Notes: generated by a model from the sequence alone, not told the origin. A stretch of DNA of 8,562 nt from Rhodobacterales bacterium 34-62-10 (GCA_002282555.1 NCJR01000069.1:5913-14474); one strand, 5' to 3'; shown: positions 1 to 6,694, counted from the first letter of the stretch. Numbers and translations: made by a program.

Positions 1-2588
1 GCCAGCATCGCATCGCAGAAACGGTCCAGCTCGGCCTTGGTCTCGGACTCGGTGGGTTCCACCATCAGCGTGCCCGCCACAGGCCAGCTCATCGTTGGCG
101 CGTGGAAGCCGCAGTCGATCAGGCGTTTTGCGATATCCTCGACCGTCACCCCGGCGCTGTCGGCGAAGGGGCGCACGTCGATGATGCATTCATGCGCCAC
201 CCGCCCTGTCGGACCTTTGTAGAGGATGGGATAGGCCCCCTCCAACCGCTTGGCGATGTAGTTGGCGTTCAGGATCGCGACGCGGGTCGCCTGCGTCAGA
301 CCTTCGCCGCCCATCATCAGGCAATAGGCCCAGCTGATCGTCAGGATCGAGGCCGACCCGTAGGGCGAGCCCGAGACCGGGCCTTGCGTGCCGCCGGTCA
401 TCGGATGGCCGGGCAGATAGGGGACCAGATGCGCCTTGACGCCAATCGGACCCATGCCGGGGCCGCCGCCGCCATGGGGGATGGCGAAGGTCTTGTGCAG
501 GTTGAGGTGGCTGACATCGCCGCCCAGATCGCCGGGGCGCGACAGGCCCACCATGGCGTTCATATTCGCGCCGTCGATATAGACCTGACCGCCGTGGTCA
601 TGGGTGATCTTGCACACCTCGATCACGGTTTCCTCGAACACGCCATGGGTCGAGGGATAGGTGATCATGCAGCCTGCCAGATTTGCGCTGTGCTTTTCGG
701 CCTTGGCGCGGAAATCATCCAGATCGATGTCGCCGTTTTCCGAGGATTCCACCGGAACCACCGTCCAGCCCACCATCTGCGCCGAGGCCGGGTTGGTGCC
801 ATGGGCGTTCATCGGGATGAGGCAGATGTTGCGATGCCCCTGCCCCTGCGCGCGCTGATAGGCGGCGATGGTCAGAAGCCCGGCATATTCGCCCTGCGCG
901 CCCGAATTGGGCTGCATCGACATGCCGTCATAGCCCGTGACCTGACAGAGTTTGTCGCTGAGGTCGGTGACGATATGGGCATAGCCTGCGGCCTGATCCA
1001 GCGGCACGAAAGGGTGCATGTCGGAAAACTCGGGCCAGCTGAGCGGCATCATTTCGGCGGCCGAGTTCAGCTTCATCGTGCAGCTGCCCAGCGGGATCAT
1101 GGCGCGGTCCAGCGCCAGATCGCGGTCGGCGAGGCGGCGCATGTAGCGCATCATCTCGGTCTCGGCGCGGTTCATGTGGAACACGCCGTGGGTGAGATAG
1201 GGTGTTTCCCGGATCAGCGCATCGGGCAGCGCGAAACCCGGCGCGATGCCTTCATCCTTGCGGGTGATGCCGAAGGCGCGCCAGACGGCCTCGATCGTGG
1301 CGGGGCGGGTGACTTCGTCCAGCGTGATGCCGATGCGGGTTTTGCCCACGGCGCGCAGGTTGATGCCTTCATCCACCGCCGATTTCATGACGGCGGCTTG
1401 CAGCGGGCCGACATCCACGGTGATCGTGTCGAAGAAATCGGTCTGTTCGACTTTGAAGCCCGCTTCCTCCAGCCCGCGCGCCAGACGCACGGTCTTGCGG
1501 TGGATACGCTGCGCGATGGCCTTGAGCCCTTCGGGGCCATGGAACACGGCATAGAAGGAGGCCATGACCGCCAGCAGCGCCTGCGCGGTGCAGACGTTGG
1601 AGGTGGCTTTCTCGCGGCGGATATGCTGTTCGCGGGTTTGCAGCGACAGACGATACGCGCGGTTGCCGTTGGCGTCGATGGACACACCGACCAAGCGGCC
1701 CGGCATGGCGCGTTTGAACGCATCGCGGCAGGCCATGTAAGCGGCATGCGGGCCGCCATAGCCCAAGGGCACGCCGAAACGCTGCGTGCTGCCCACGGCG
1801 ATATCGGCGCCCATCGCGCCCGGTTCCTTGAGCAGGCACAGCGCCATGGGATCGGCAATCACGATGCCAATGGCTTTGTTGGCGTGCAGCGCGTCCATCT
1901 GGGCGGTGAAATCGGTCAGGGTGCCGTAGGTGCCCGGATATTGGAAGATCGCGCCGAACACCTTGTCGGCTTGCAGGTCATCGGGCGCGCCCACGATCAC
2001 TTCGATCCCCAAGGGGGCGGCGCGGGTCTGGATCACGCCGATATTCTGCGGGTGGCAGTTTTCATCGACGAAAAAGGCGGTTGCCTTGGATTTGGCGACG
2101 CGCTGCGCCATGGTCATCGCCTCGGCTGCCGCTGTCGCCTCATCCAGCAGCGAGGCATTGGCGATTTCAAGCCCGGTCAGATCGCTGATCATGGTCTGGT
2201 AGTTCAGCAGCGCCTCAAGCCGACCTTGGCTGATTTCGGGCTGATAGGGGGTATAGGCGGTATACCATGCGGGGTTTTCAAGGATGTTGCGCTGGATCGC
2301 GGGGGGCGTCACGGTGCCGTGGAAGCCCTGCCCGATCAGGCTGGTGAGCACGGTGTTGCGCTTGCCGATCTGCCGCATGTGATAGAGCAGTTCCCGCTCG
2401 GACCGGGGGTCTTCGAACACCAGCGGGGTTTTCTGCCGGATCGCGGGGGGCAGCGTGTCGTCGATCAGCGCGCCCAGATCGGCGGCCCCGACAACCTTGA
2501 GCATCTCGGTCATCTCGGCCGGAGAGGGGCCGATATGACGGCGGTTGGCGAAATCATATGGCTGATAATCGGTCGGCTTGAAGCTCAT
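1..2588 (-). CDS. gcvP: Glycine dehydrogenase (decarboxylating), P protein of the glycine cleavage system; 3' end cut by window edge
   Basis: PLP enzyme that decarboxylates glycine and passes the aminomethyl group to lipoyl-GcvH, releasing CO2. Translating the minus strand from ATG 2588 gives [20 protein letters not shown] and runs open to the edge: 862 codons of a family length near 950, so roughly the last 90 residues lie outside. It is the single-chain form with N- and C-terminal PLP-transferase-like halves. Visible landmarks are RRHIGPS near the N-terminus, [10 protein letters not shown] at the start of the C-terminal half, and NLHKTF followed by a Gly-rich GGGGPGMG loop. The Lys of that motif, K699, matches the PLP Schiff-base lysine. 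The start is supported by an AAGGGA Shine-Dalgarno (2597-2602) with an 8-nt spacer. It is the last gene of gcvT-gcvH-gcvP, 94 bp after gcvH. No frameshift was seen. Confidence 0.98.
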   Translation of the reverse strand, partial: MSFKPTDYQPYDFANRRHIGPSPAEMTEMLKVVGAADLGALIDDTLPPAIRQKTPLVFEDPRSERELLYHMRQIGKRNTVLTSLIGQGFHGTVTPPAIQRNILENPAWYTAYTPYQPEISQGRLEALLNYQTMISDLTGLEIANASLLDEATAAAEAMTMAQRVAKSKATAFFVDENCHPQNIGVIQTRAAPLGIEVIVGAPDDLQADKVFGAIFQYPGTYGTLTDFTAQMDALHANKAIGIVIADPMALCLLKEPGAMGADIAVGSTQRFGVPLGYGGPHAAYMACRDAFKRAMPGRLVGVSIDANGNRAYRLSLQTREQHIRREKATSNVCTAQALLAVMASFYAVFHGPEGLKAIAQRIHRKTVRLARGLEEAGFKVEQTDFFDTITVDVGPLQAAVMKSAVDEGINLRAVGKTRIGITLDEVTRPATIEAVWRAFGITRKDEGIAPGFALPDALIRETPYLTHGVFHMNRAETEMMRYMRRLADRDLALDRAMIPLGSCTMKLNSAAEMMPLSWPEFSDMHPFVPLDQAAGYAHIVTDLSDKLCQVTGYDGMSMQPNSGAQGEYAGLLTIAAYQRAQGQGHRNICLIPMNAHGTNPASAQMVGWTVVPVESSENGDIDLDDFRAKAEKHSANLAGCMITYPSTHGVFEETVIEVCKITHDHGGQVYIDGANMNAMVGLSRPGDLGGDVSHLNLHKTFAIPHGGGGPGMGPIGVKAHLVPYLPGHPMTGGTQGPVSGSPYGSASILTISWAYCLMMGGEGLTQATRVAILNANYIAKRLEGAYPILYKGPTGRVAHECIIDVRPFADSAGVTVEDIAKRLIDCGFHAPTMSWPVAGTLMVEPTESETKAELDRFCDAML

Positions 2589-2635
2589 CGCCCGGGTCCC
2601 TTATGTGTCACTTTTACAGGTCAGTCGGTCAGGTG

Positions 2636-2668
2636 CGGGCGGCCCTGCGTCAGGTTCAGGGCCACCCG
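2636..2668 (-). promoter_or_regulatory. Intraoperonic 12-bp hairpin between gcvH and gcvP
   Basis: In the transcript, CGGGTGGCCCTG pairs with CAGGGCCGCCCG across a 9-nt loop (AACCTGACG). All 12 positions pair, one as G-U. No U-run follows, so it is not a canonical intrinsic terminator. It begins 14 nt after the gcvH stop and ends 47 nt before gcvP. By inference it could protect the gcvT-gcvH message from 3' decay, or mark a processing site that sets the H:P ratio. H protein is usually needed in excess over P protein. Confidence 0.6.
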
Positions 2669-2682
2669 GAGGATCGTGGGGA

Positions 2683-3042
2683 TCAGTCCACCAGATCCTT
2701 GTATTCGTCCTCGTCCATGAACTGATCCAGCAGGGACAGGTCATCGACCTTCATCTTGAAGAACCATGCATCACCCAGGGGGTCGGCATTGACCTTGCTG
2801 GGTTCTTCGACGATGGCCTCGTTGATCTCGACGATCTCACCGTCCAAGGGGGCGGCGATATCGGAGGCGGCCTTGACGCTTTCGATCACCACGATTTCAT
2901 CGCCTGCGGCGACCATGGTGCCCACTTCGGGCAGTTCCACGAAGACGACATCGCCCAGTTGGGTGCTGGCATGTTCGGTGATGCCGACCACGACCAGATC
3001 GCCCTCGATGCGCAGCCATTCATGATCTTCGGTAAATTTCAT
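2683..3042 (-). CDS. gcvH: Glycine cleavage system H protein (lipoyl carrier)
   Basis: A 119-residue carrier protein that shuttles the aminomethyl group from P to T protein and is reoxidised by lipoamide dehydrogenase (L protein, not in this window). It begins [10 protein letters not shown], the typical H-protein start. The lipoyl domain contains [11 protein letters not shown], where K57 is the lysine that is lipoylated. The C-terminal part has [14 protein letters not shown], matching the family's NxDPxGxGWxxK region. Length is normal for the family, which is about 120-130 residues. The start ATG at 3042 has an AAGGGA Shine-Dalgarno (3051-3056) at the same 8-nt spacing as gcvP. It lies 30 bp downstream of gcvT, so it is co-transcribed with gcvT. 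A strong hairpin follows it. Confidence 0.98.
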   Translation of the reverse strand: MKFTEDHEWLRIEGDLVVVGITEHASTQLGDVVFVELPEVGTMVAAGDEIVVIESVKAASDIAAPLDGEIVEINEAIVEEPSKVNADPLGDAWFFKMKVDDLSLLDQFMDEDEYKDLVD

Positions 3043-3072
3043 CGCTCTGGTCCCTTTTGGTTGGCTCTGATG

Positions 3073-4197
3073 TCAACGTTTGAAATTCGCGGGCGTGAAG
3101 GGCAGGGCCACCACCATGACCGGCAGCCGCTTGCCCCGCACCTCGCCGTAAAGCGGGGTGCCCACGGCGGCATGATCGCGCGCGATGAGGCCCATGGCAA
3201 CAGGGGCGGCGACGGTGGGGCCGAAGCCGCCTGAGGTGACGTGGCCGATGGGTTGGTCGCTGTGTTCGGTGGCATAGAGCGCGGTGCCTTCGCGCATGGG
3301 GGCGCGGCCTTCGGGCAGCAGGCCGACGCGGGCGCGGGGGGCAGTGGTTTGGAGTTCCGACAGGATGCGGGCGGCACCGGGGAAACCGCCGGCGCGGGCG
3401 CCACCGGTGCGGCGGACCTTCTGGATCGCCCAGCCCAGACCCGCCTCGATGGGGGAGGTGTGGGCGTCGATGTCATGCCCGTAAAGGCACAAGCCCGCTT
3501 CAAGGCGCAGGGAATCGCGGGCGCCAAGGCCGATGGGTGCGACGCGGGGGTCGGCCAGAAGCGCGCGGGCCAGCGTTTCGGCGGCAGGGGCGGGGACCGA
3601 GATTTCATACCCGTCCTCGCCCGTATAGCCCGAGCGGGAGACCCAGCATGCCGCGCCTGCGAGGTCCAAGGTGGCCACATCCATGAAGCGCATGTCCCGT
3701 GCGGCGGGGTTGATCGCGGCCAGAACATCCTCGGCCAGCGGGCCTTGCAGGGCCAGAAGCGCGCGGTCCTCGATCACCTCAAGCGTGACATCGGCGGGCA
3801 GACCCGCGCGCATCAGGGCGATGTCGGCGTCCTTGCAGGCGGCGTTGATGACCACGAACAGATGATCGCCGCGATTGGCCAGCATCAGGTCATCCTCGAT
3901 CCCGCCTGCGGCATTGGTGAAATAGCCATAGCGCTGACGGTTCAGACCCAGACCCGCGACATCGACGGGCACCAGCGCCTCGAACGCCAGCGCCACCGTC
4001 TGATAATCCGCGCCGCGCAGGATCACCTGACCCATATGGCTGACATCGAACAGCCCGGCCGCAGTCCGCGTGTGCAGATGTTCCTTCATCACGCCCAGCC
4101 CGTACTGGACCGGCATGGAATATCCTGCAAAGGGCACCATCTTGGCGCCCAGTTCGACATGCAGCGCCTCAAGCGGCAGGTGCAAAAGCTCGCTCAT
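3073..4197 (-). CDS. gcvT: Aminomethyltransferase, T protein of the glycine cleavage system
   Basis: Transfers the methylene group from aminomethyl-lipoyl-GcvH to tetrahydrofolate, giving 5,10-methylene-THF and ammonia. The protein has 374 residues, the expected size. Recognisable segments in order are MVPFAGYSMPVQY (20-32), FDVSHMGQ (50-57), GGIEDDLM (98-105) holding the conserved Asp pair of the active site, ALQGP, RSGYTGEDGYEI, and LGARDSLRLEAGLCLYGHD, followed by TSPIEAGLGWAI. It ends PANFKR, close to the family's usual basic tail. The start at 4197 has GGGAG (4205-4209) 7 nt upstream, inside the loop of a small hairpin. It is the first gene of the operon and sits 86 nt downstream of the glycine riboswitch. 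It is probably a THF aminomethyltransferase proper, not a dimethylglycine or sarcosine enzyme, because gcvH and gcvP follow. Confidence 0.98.
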   Translation of the reverse strand: MSELLHLPLEALHVELGAKMVPFAGYSMPVQYGLGVMKEHLHTRTAAGLFDVSHMGQVILRGADYQTVALAFEALVPVDVAGLGLNRQRYGYFTNAAGGIEDDLMLANRGDHLFVVINAACKDADIALMRAGLPADVTLEVIEDRALLALQGPLAEDVLAAINPAARDMRFMDVATLDLAGAACWVSRSGYTGEDGYEISVPAPAAETLARALLADPRVAPIGLGARDSLRLEAGLCLYGHDIDAHTSPIEAGLGWAIQKVRRTGGARAGGFPGAARILSELQTTAPRARVGLLPEGRAPMREGTALYATEHSDQPIGHVTSGGFGPTVAAPVAMGLIARDHAAVGTPLYGEVRGKRLPVMVVALPFTPANFKR

Positions 4198-4215
4198 CGT
4201 ATCACTCCCGATACG
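4198..4215 (-). promoter_or_regulatory. Shine-Dalgarno hairpin of gcvT
   Basis: A perfect 6-bp inverted repeat, CGTATC-GGGAGT-GATACG in the transcript, abuts the gcvT start codon. The loop is the Shine-Dalgarno GGGAG itself. The hairpin could display the SD in an open loop. It could also block initiation when stabilised, because its 3' arm ends at the base next to the AUG. That makes it a candidate for part of the riboswitch expression platform (inference). Confidence 0.5.
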
Positions 4216-4243
4216 CCGCGCTGATCATGGGACATAATCATCC

Positions 4244-4281
4244 GGCATCCTTCCCCCGCGAAATCCGCAGGTCACGATGCC
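4244..4281 (-). promoter_or_regulatory. Composite hairpin in the riboswitch-gcvT leader (possible expression platform)
   Basis: In the transcript, GGCATC (4276-4281) pairs with GATGCC (4244-4249). Inside it, CCTGCG (4266-4271) pairs with CGCGGG (4255-4260) around a GATTT loop. The two stems are separated by a purine-rich internal loop (GTGA opposite GGAAG). The structure starts 2 nt after the 3' strand of aptamer II P1, so it could stack on it. No U-run follows, so a classical terminator is not evident. Confidence 0.5.
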
Positions 4282-4283
4282 CC

Positions 4284-4432
4284 CTCTGTCCTGATGCCTG
4301 AGATCGTTATCCCGTCGGCGGGCACGCTAAGTGCCACTCTCCAGAGTCCGTCATATCAAACCGGTCCTTGGGCCTGAGAGTTTCCGGGGCGGTTGCTCCT
4401 TCGGCACCGGTTTCCCGGTTCTCCCGATTTGA
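4284..4432 (-). promoter_or_regulatory. Tandem glycine riboswitch controlling gcvT-gcvH-gcvP
   Basis: Two glycine aptamers lie in series. Aptamer I (4356-4432) has P1 as TCAAATC with GGTTTGA, a P2 hairpin ACCGG-GAAA-CCGGT with a GNRA loop, then GCCGAAGGAGCAACCGC, AAACTCTCAGGC and CAAGGACCG, all hallmark conserved strings. Aptamer II (4284-4346) has P1 as CTCTG with CAGAG, a P2 hairpin GGCAC with GTGCC, then GCCGACGG, ATCTCAGGC and AGGACAGAGGGGGC. Its P3 is very short. The short linker contains TGAC, which could pair with GTCA just before aptamer I. Glycine riboswitches in front of gcvT normally act as ON switches, raising expression when glycine is abundant. The mechanism here cannot be read with certainty. 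The nearby gcvT SD hairpin and the lack of a terminator favour control of translation. Confidence 0.95.
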
Positions 4433-4440
4433 CCCTTGCA

Positions 4441-4469
4441 GCCTTAAACGAGTCGCTTCATCCCGACAA
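4441..4469 (-). promoter_or_regulatory. Possible promoter of the gcv operon
   Basis: TTGTCG (4464-4469) and TAAGGC (4441-4446) are separated by 17 bp. The -35 is reasonable and the -10 is weak. Initiation would fall near 4436, a few bases before aptamer I P1, as expected for a riboswitch transcript. A CGAC-CACTT-GTCG dyad overlaps the -35 (4464-4476). Only about 70 bp separate the Rrf2 stop codon from the riboswitch, so read-through from upstream is a real alternative. Confidence 0.35.
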
Positions 4470-4505
4470 GTGGTCGTTTTCGCGCGCCGCACCAAATAAG
4501 GCGGT

Positions 4506-4952
4506 TCAGACGCGGCAGACCACAGGATGCATGATGTCCAGCAGCCGCGTGTTGCCGCAGACAAGGGCATCCAGCGTGATCTCGTCCAGATGGGCATAGA
4601 ACGCCTCGACCGCGTCGGCCACGGCGATGCGCAGGCGGCATGCCTCGACAAGTGGGCAGGTGTTGTCCACATCGGCAAAACACTCGGCAATCGGGACCTG
4701 ACTTTCCAGCGCGCGGAACACGTCGCCGATGCAGATCTCGGCCATGGGACGGCCCAGCATCATGCCCCCGTTGCGACCGCGTTGGGTGTGCAGATAGCCC
4801 AGTTGACCCAGCTGATTGATCACCTGCGCCAGATGGTTCTCGGAGGTGTTGCAGCAGCGCGCGATCTCGGATTTCGTGACCAGACGTTCCTGATTGGCGG
4901 CGCAATACATCAAGACCCGCATGGCAAGATTGGTTCGTTTGGTGATACGCAT
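4506..4952 (-). CDS. Rrf2-family Fe-S transcriptional regulator, NsrR/RirA-like
   Basis: A 148-residue winged-helix regulator. From ATG 4952 it reads MRITKRTNLAMRVLMYCAAN, the standard Rrf2 start. The recognition region (SENHLAQVINQLGQLGYL) is followed by the wing RGRNGGMMLGRP. Three cysteines, C91, C99 and C105 (C-x7-C-x5-C), fit an Fe-S cluster-binding loop. This spacing is what I recall for RirA, while the helix and C-terminal text (IGDVFRALES, ITLDALVCGN) read more like NsrR, the nitric-oxide sensor. C34 and C35 are extra. A longer frame begins at TTG 5027, but that start lies inside an FNR box, whereas 4952 has AGGGAAAAGG upstream and gives a family-standard N-terminus. An FNR box upstream suggests FnrL control. 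The gene stops 74 bp before the glycine riboswitch on the same strand. Which of NO or iron it senses cannot be settled from sequence. Confidence 0.9.
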   Translation of the reverse strand: MRITKRTNLAMRVLMYCAANQERLVTKSEIARCCNTSENHLAQVINQLGQLGYLHTQRGRNGGMMLGRPMAEICIGDVFRALESQVPIAECFADVDNTCPLVEACRLRIAVADAVEAFYAHLDEITLDALVCGNTRLLDIMHPVVCRV

Positions 4953-5013
4953 GGCCGCCTTTTCCCTGATGGTTGGGTCGCACCAAGGATGCCTGCGTTC
5001 CGCGCCACGCGGA

Positions 5014-5027
5014 TTGATATGGATCAA
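5014..5027 (-). promoter_or_regulatory. FNR/FnrL binding site, perfect consensus, upstream of the Rrf2 gene
   Basis: TTGAT-ATGG-ATCAA is an exact match to the FNR-family consensus TTGAT-N4-ATCAA. It is centred at 5020.5, about 68 bp before the Rrf2 start codon. A CATCCT hexamer at 4986-4991 fits a -10 element loosely and would place initiation near 4979. That puts the box at -41.5, the classic class II activation position. It is the only gene start the site can serve, because nothing is encoded on the plus strand here. Other Crp/Fnr members (Dnr, NnrR) recognise similar sites. Confidence 0.75.
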
Positions 5028-5067
5028 CAGCGCGAAAAAATAGCTATATGGAGGATACGTTTTTCCG

Positions 5068-5095
5068 GGGCTGTTATCTTTCGTGGGCTGTTATC
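5068..5095. repeat. Pair of 11-bp direct repeats upstream of the Rrf2 gene
   Basis: GGGCTGTTATC occurs at 5068-5078 and again at 5085-5095, a 17-bp period. The pair is flanked by CCGGGG and CCCGGGG. It lies about 45 bp from the FNR box on the side away from the Rrf2 start, next to an AT-rich patch (5036-5050, containing the palindrome ATAGCTAT at 5040-5047). It could be a paired binding site for a second regulator, but no family is recognised. Confidence 0.6.
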
Positions 5096-5121
5096 CCGGG
5101 GAAAGGGGCGCGCGTCTTTTC

Positions 5122-5196
5122 TGGCTTCTTCTTGCCGGAAATATCCGCGGGGGGAATCCCGCAGGGATGGGGGGCGGCAGCCCCCCTGCCCCATCC
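5122..5196 (-). repeat. GC-rich double inverted repeat downstream of gltX (dispersed intergenic element; possible terminator)
   Basis: Just after the gltX stop, the minus strand holds two stems. In the first, GGATGGGG pairs with CCCCATCC (5165-5172 with 5189-5196); a competing inner stem pairs GGGGGGC with GCCCCCC (5169-5186). In the second, CTGCGGG pairs with CCCGCGG (5145-5151 with 5158-5164). Then come GATATTTCCGGC and AAGAAGAAGCCAG. A GC hairpin followed by CCGCGGATATTT-GGCAAGAAGAA resembles short elements I recall at 3' ends of many Rhodobacterales genes. It may act as the gltX transcription end or stabiliser. No U-run is present. Confidence 0.55.
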
Positions 5197-5215
5197 GCCC
5201 TCAGCCCGCCAAGGG

Positions 5216-6541
5216 TTACGTCTTGGCGCGGATCACCTGCAACAGCGGCATCAGCGCGCCCATATCGGGGCCATGCGCCTGTCCGGTCAGCGCCAGACGC
5301 AGCGGCATGAACAGCCCCTTGCCCTTGCGCCCGGTCGCGTCCTTGACCGCCGTGGTCCACTGGGACCATGTCTGATCGTTGAACGGGCCTTCGGGCAGCA
5401 GGGTCAGGGCCTGTGCCACGAAATCGCGGTCTTCATCGGCGATCACGGGTTCCGCCCCATCGCGGCACAGCGCCCACCATGCGGCCAGATCAGCGCGGGT
5501 GGTGATGTTGTCGCGGGCAACCGCCCAGAAACGCGGGGCAAGGTCGGCGGGCACGCCCAATGCCGCCACGTCAGCGGCCACGGCCTCGAGCGGTTGCGCC
5601 TGCAGGTGATGCGCGGTCAGCGGGAACAGGTCCTGTTCGTCGAATTTGGTGGGGGCCGCGCCAAAGCGGGTGATGTCGAAGCCTGCGATCAGCTCGTCCA
5701 TGCTGGAGCGCAACTCGACCGGATCGGATGATCCCAGCCGCGCCATCAGCGACAGAAGGGCCATCGGTTCGATCCCCTGGGCGCGCAGGTCCTTGATCGA
5801 CAGCGCGCCAAGGCGTTTTGACAGCGCCTCACCCTGCGGGCCGGTCAGAAGCGAGTGATGCGCGAAGCTGGGCACGGTGCCGCCCAGCGCCTGAATGATC
5901 TGGATCTGGGTCGCGGTATTGGTGACATGGTCGGACCCGCGCACGATATGGGTGACGCCCATTTCGGTGTCATCCACGACCGAGGCCAGCGTATAGAGCA
6001 CCTGCCCATCGGCGCGGATCAGCACCGGGTCCGAGACCGAGGCCGCGTCGATCGAGATGTCGCCAAGGATGCCGTCGGTCCATTCGATCCGCGTCTGGTC
6101 CAGTTTGAAGCGCCAGTAGCCTTCGCGCCCCTCGGCGCGGAAGGCGGCTTTCTGCTCGTCGCTCAGCCCCAGATGGGCGCGGTCATAGACCGGGGGTTTG
6201 CCCATGTTGAGCTGCTTCTTGCGCTTGAGGTCAAGCTCGGTCGGGGTCTCAAACACCTCGTAGAAGCGGCCCATGGCGCGGAGTGTGTCGGCGGCTGCGG
6301 CATAGCGGTCAAGGCGCAGGGATTGCCGCTCGATCCGGTCCCAGTGCAGGCCCAGCCAGTCGAGATCGCGTTTGAGCTGATCGACATATTCCTCTTTCGA
6401 GCGTTCCTGATCGGTGTCGTCGATCCGCAGGATGAAGGTGCCGCCGGTCTTGCGGGCGATCAGGAAGTTCATCAGCGCGGTGCGCAGGTTGCCCACATGG
6501 ATATAGCCGGTGGGCGAGGGGGCGAAGCGGGTGGTGGTCAT
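5216..6541 (-). CDS. gltX: Glutamate--tRNA ligase
   Basis: Class I aminoacyl-tRNA synthetase that charges tRNA with glutamate in the cytoplasm. The protein has 441 residues. The Rossmann fold opens with RFAPSPTGYIHVGN, where HVGN (15-18) is the HIGH signature. RIDDTDQERS (39-48) is the conserved glutamate-recognition stretch. The KMSKS-type motif is ALSKR (239-243), with K242. The insertion after residue 95 (FETPTELDLKRKKQLNMGK) lacks the cysteine cluster that binds zinc in some GluRS enzymes. At 441 residues it is a little shorter than typical GluRS (about 465-480). Alphaproteobacteria often carry two gltX copies, one of which may favour tRNA-Gln for the indirect amidation route; which this one is cannot be decided here. 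The start has an AGGAGA Shine-Dalgarno. It is divergent from the hydrolase gene at 6776. Confidence 0.97.
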   Translation of the reverse strand: MTTTRFAPSPTGYIHVGNLRTALMNFLIARKTGGTFILRIDDTDQERSKEEYVDQLKRDLDWLGLHWDRIERQSLRLDRYAAAADTLRAMGRFYEVFETPTELDLKRKKQLNMGKPPVYDRAHLGLSDEQKAAFRAEGREGYWRFKLDQTRIEWTDGILGDISIDAASVSDPVLIRADGQVLYTLASVVDDTEMGVTHIVRGSDHVTNTATQIQIIQALGGTVPSFAHHSLLTGPQGEALSKRLGALSIKDLRAQGIEPMALLSLMARLGSSDPVELRSSMDELIAGFDITRFGAAPTKFDEQDLFPLTAHHLQAQPLEAVAADVAALGVPADLAPRFWAVARDNITTRADLAAWWALCRDGAEPVIADEDRDFVAQALTLLPEGPFNDQTWSQWTTAVKDATGRKGKGLFMPLRLALTGQAHGPDMGALMPLLQVIRAKT

Positions 6542-6594
6542 GGGGGATCTCCTGTTGGCGGTTGCTTGTCACAGGCGGGGGCAATTGTCCAGAA

Positions 6595-6669
6595 ATCGCG
6601 AGGCGCGTTGATCGCGAGGCGCGTTGATCGCGAGGCGCGCTGATCGCAGGCGCGCTGATCGCAGGCGCG
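6595..6669. repeat. Tandem repeat of a 15-16-bp unit in the gltX-hydrolase divergent gap
   Basis: Units read ATCGCGAGGCGCGTTG (6595-6610), the same again (6611-6626), ATCGCGAGGCGCGCTG (6627-6642), ATCGCAGGCGCGCTG (6643-6657, one base shorter) and a partial ATCGCAGGCGCG (6658-6669). This is about 4.7 copies, with sequence drifting from left to right. A related TGATCGCGAGCGC appears again at 6701-6713. Each full unit holds the small dyad CGCG-AGG-CGCG. The array ends 54 bp before the gltX start codon. It could be a slippage product or an array of protein sites. Confidence 0.85.
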
Positions 6670-6694
6670 GCGGCCGGTTCCTGCATTCAGGCAC

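Noticed and set aside
102..2720. 872-codon plus-strand open frame opposite gcvP
   Set aside because: It lies codon-to-codon in register with gcvP, so its missing stops only mean that gcvP avoids TTA, CTA and TCA codons. Its translation is low-complexity (rich in H, G, R, D, A) with no recognisable domain.
2578..4224. Plus-strand open frames of 218 and 327 codons opposite gcvH and gcvT
   Set aside because: The 327-codon frame is in the same codon register as gcvT, an effect of codon avoidance. No recognisable protein is encoded in either, and the opposite strand holds clear GcvH and GcvT.
4244..4281. Composite hairpin as an intrinsic terminator of the gcv riboswitch
   Set aside because: The stem is GC-rich enough, but no U-run follows (the next transcript bases are GGATGATTATG), so a terminator call is not supported.
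4953..5027. N-terminal extension of the Rrf2 gene from TTG 5027
   Set aside because: The start codon falls inside the FNR box, the added 25 residues match nothing in Rrf2 proteins, and ATG 4952 has a better SD and the family-standard N-terminus.
4527..6643. Plus-strand open frames opposite the Rrf2 gene and gltX (282, 227 and 262 codons)
   Set aside because: All are in codon register with the true minus-strand genes, and one would run through the intergenic FNR box region. None has a credible start context or domain.
6595..6669. Tandem repeat as a CRISPR array
   Set aside because: Units are 15-16 bp and contiguous with no unique spacers, and no cas genes are present.
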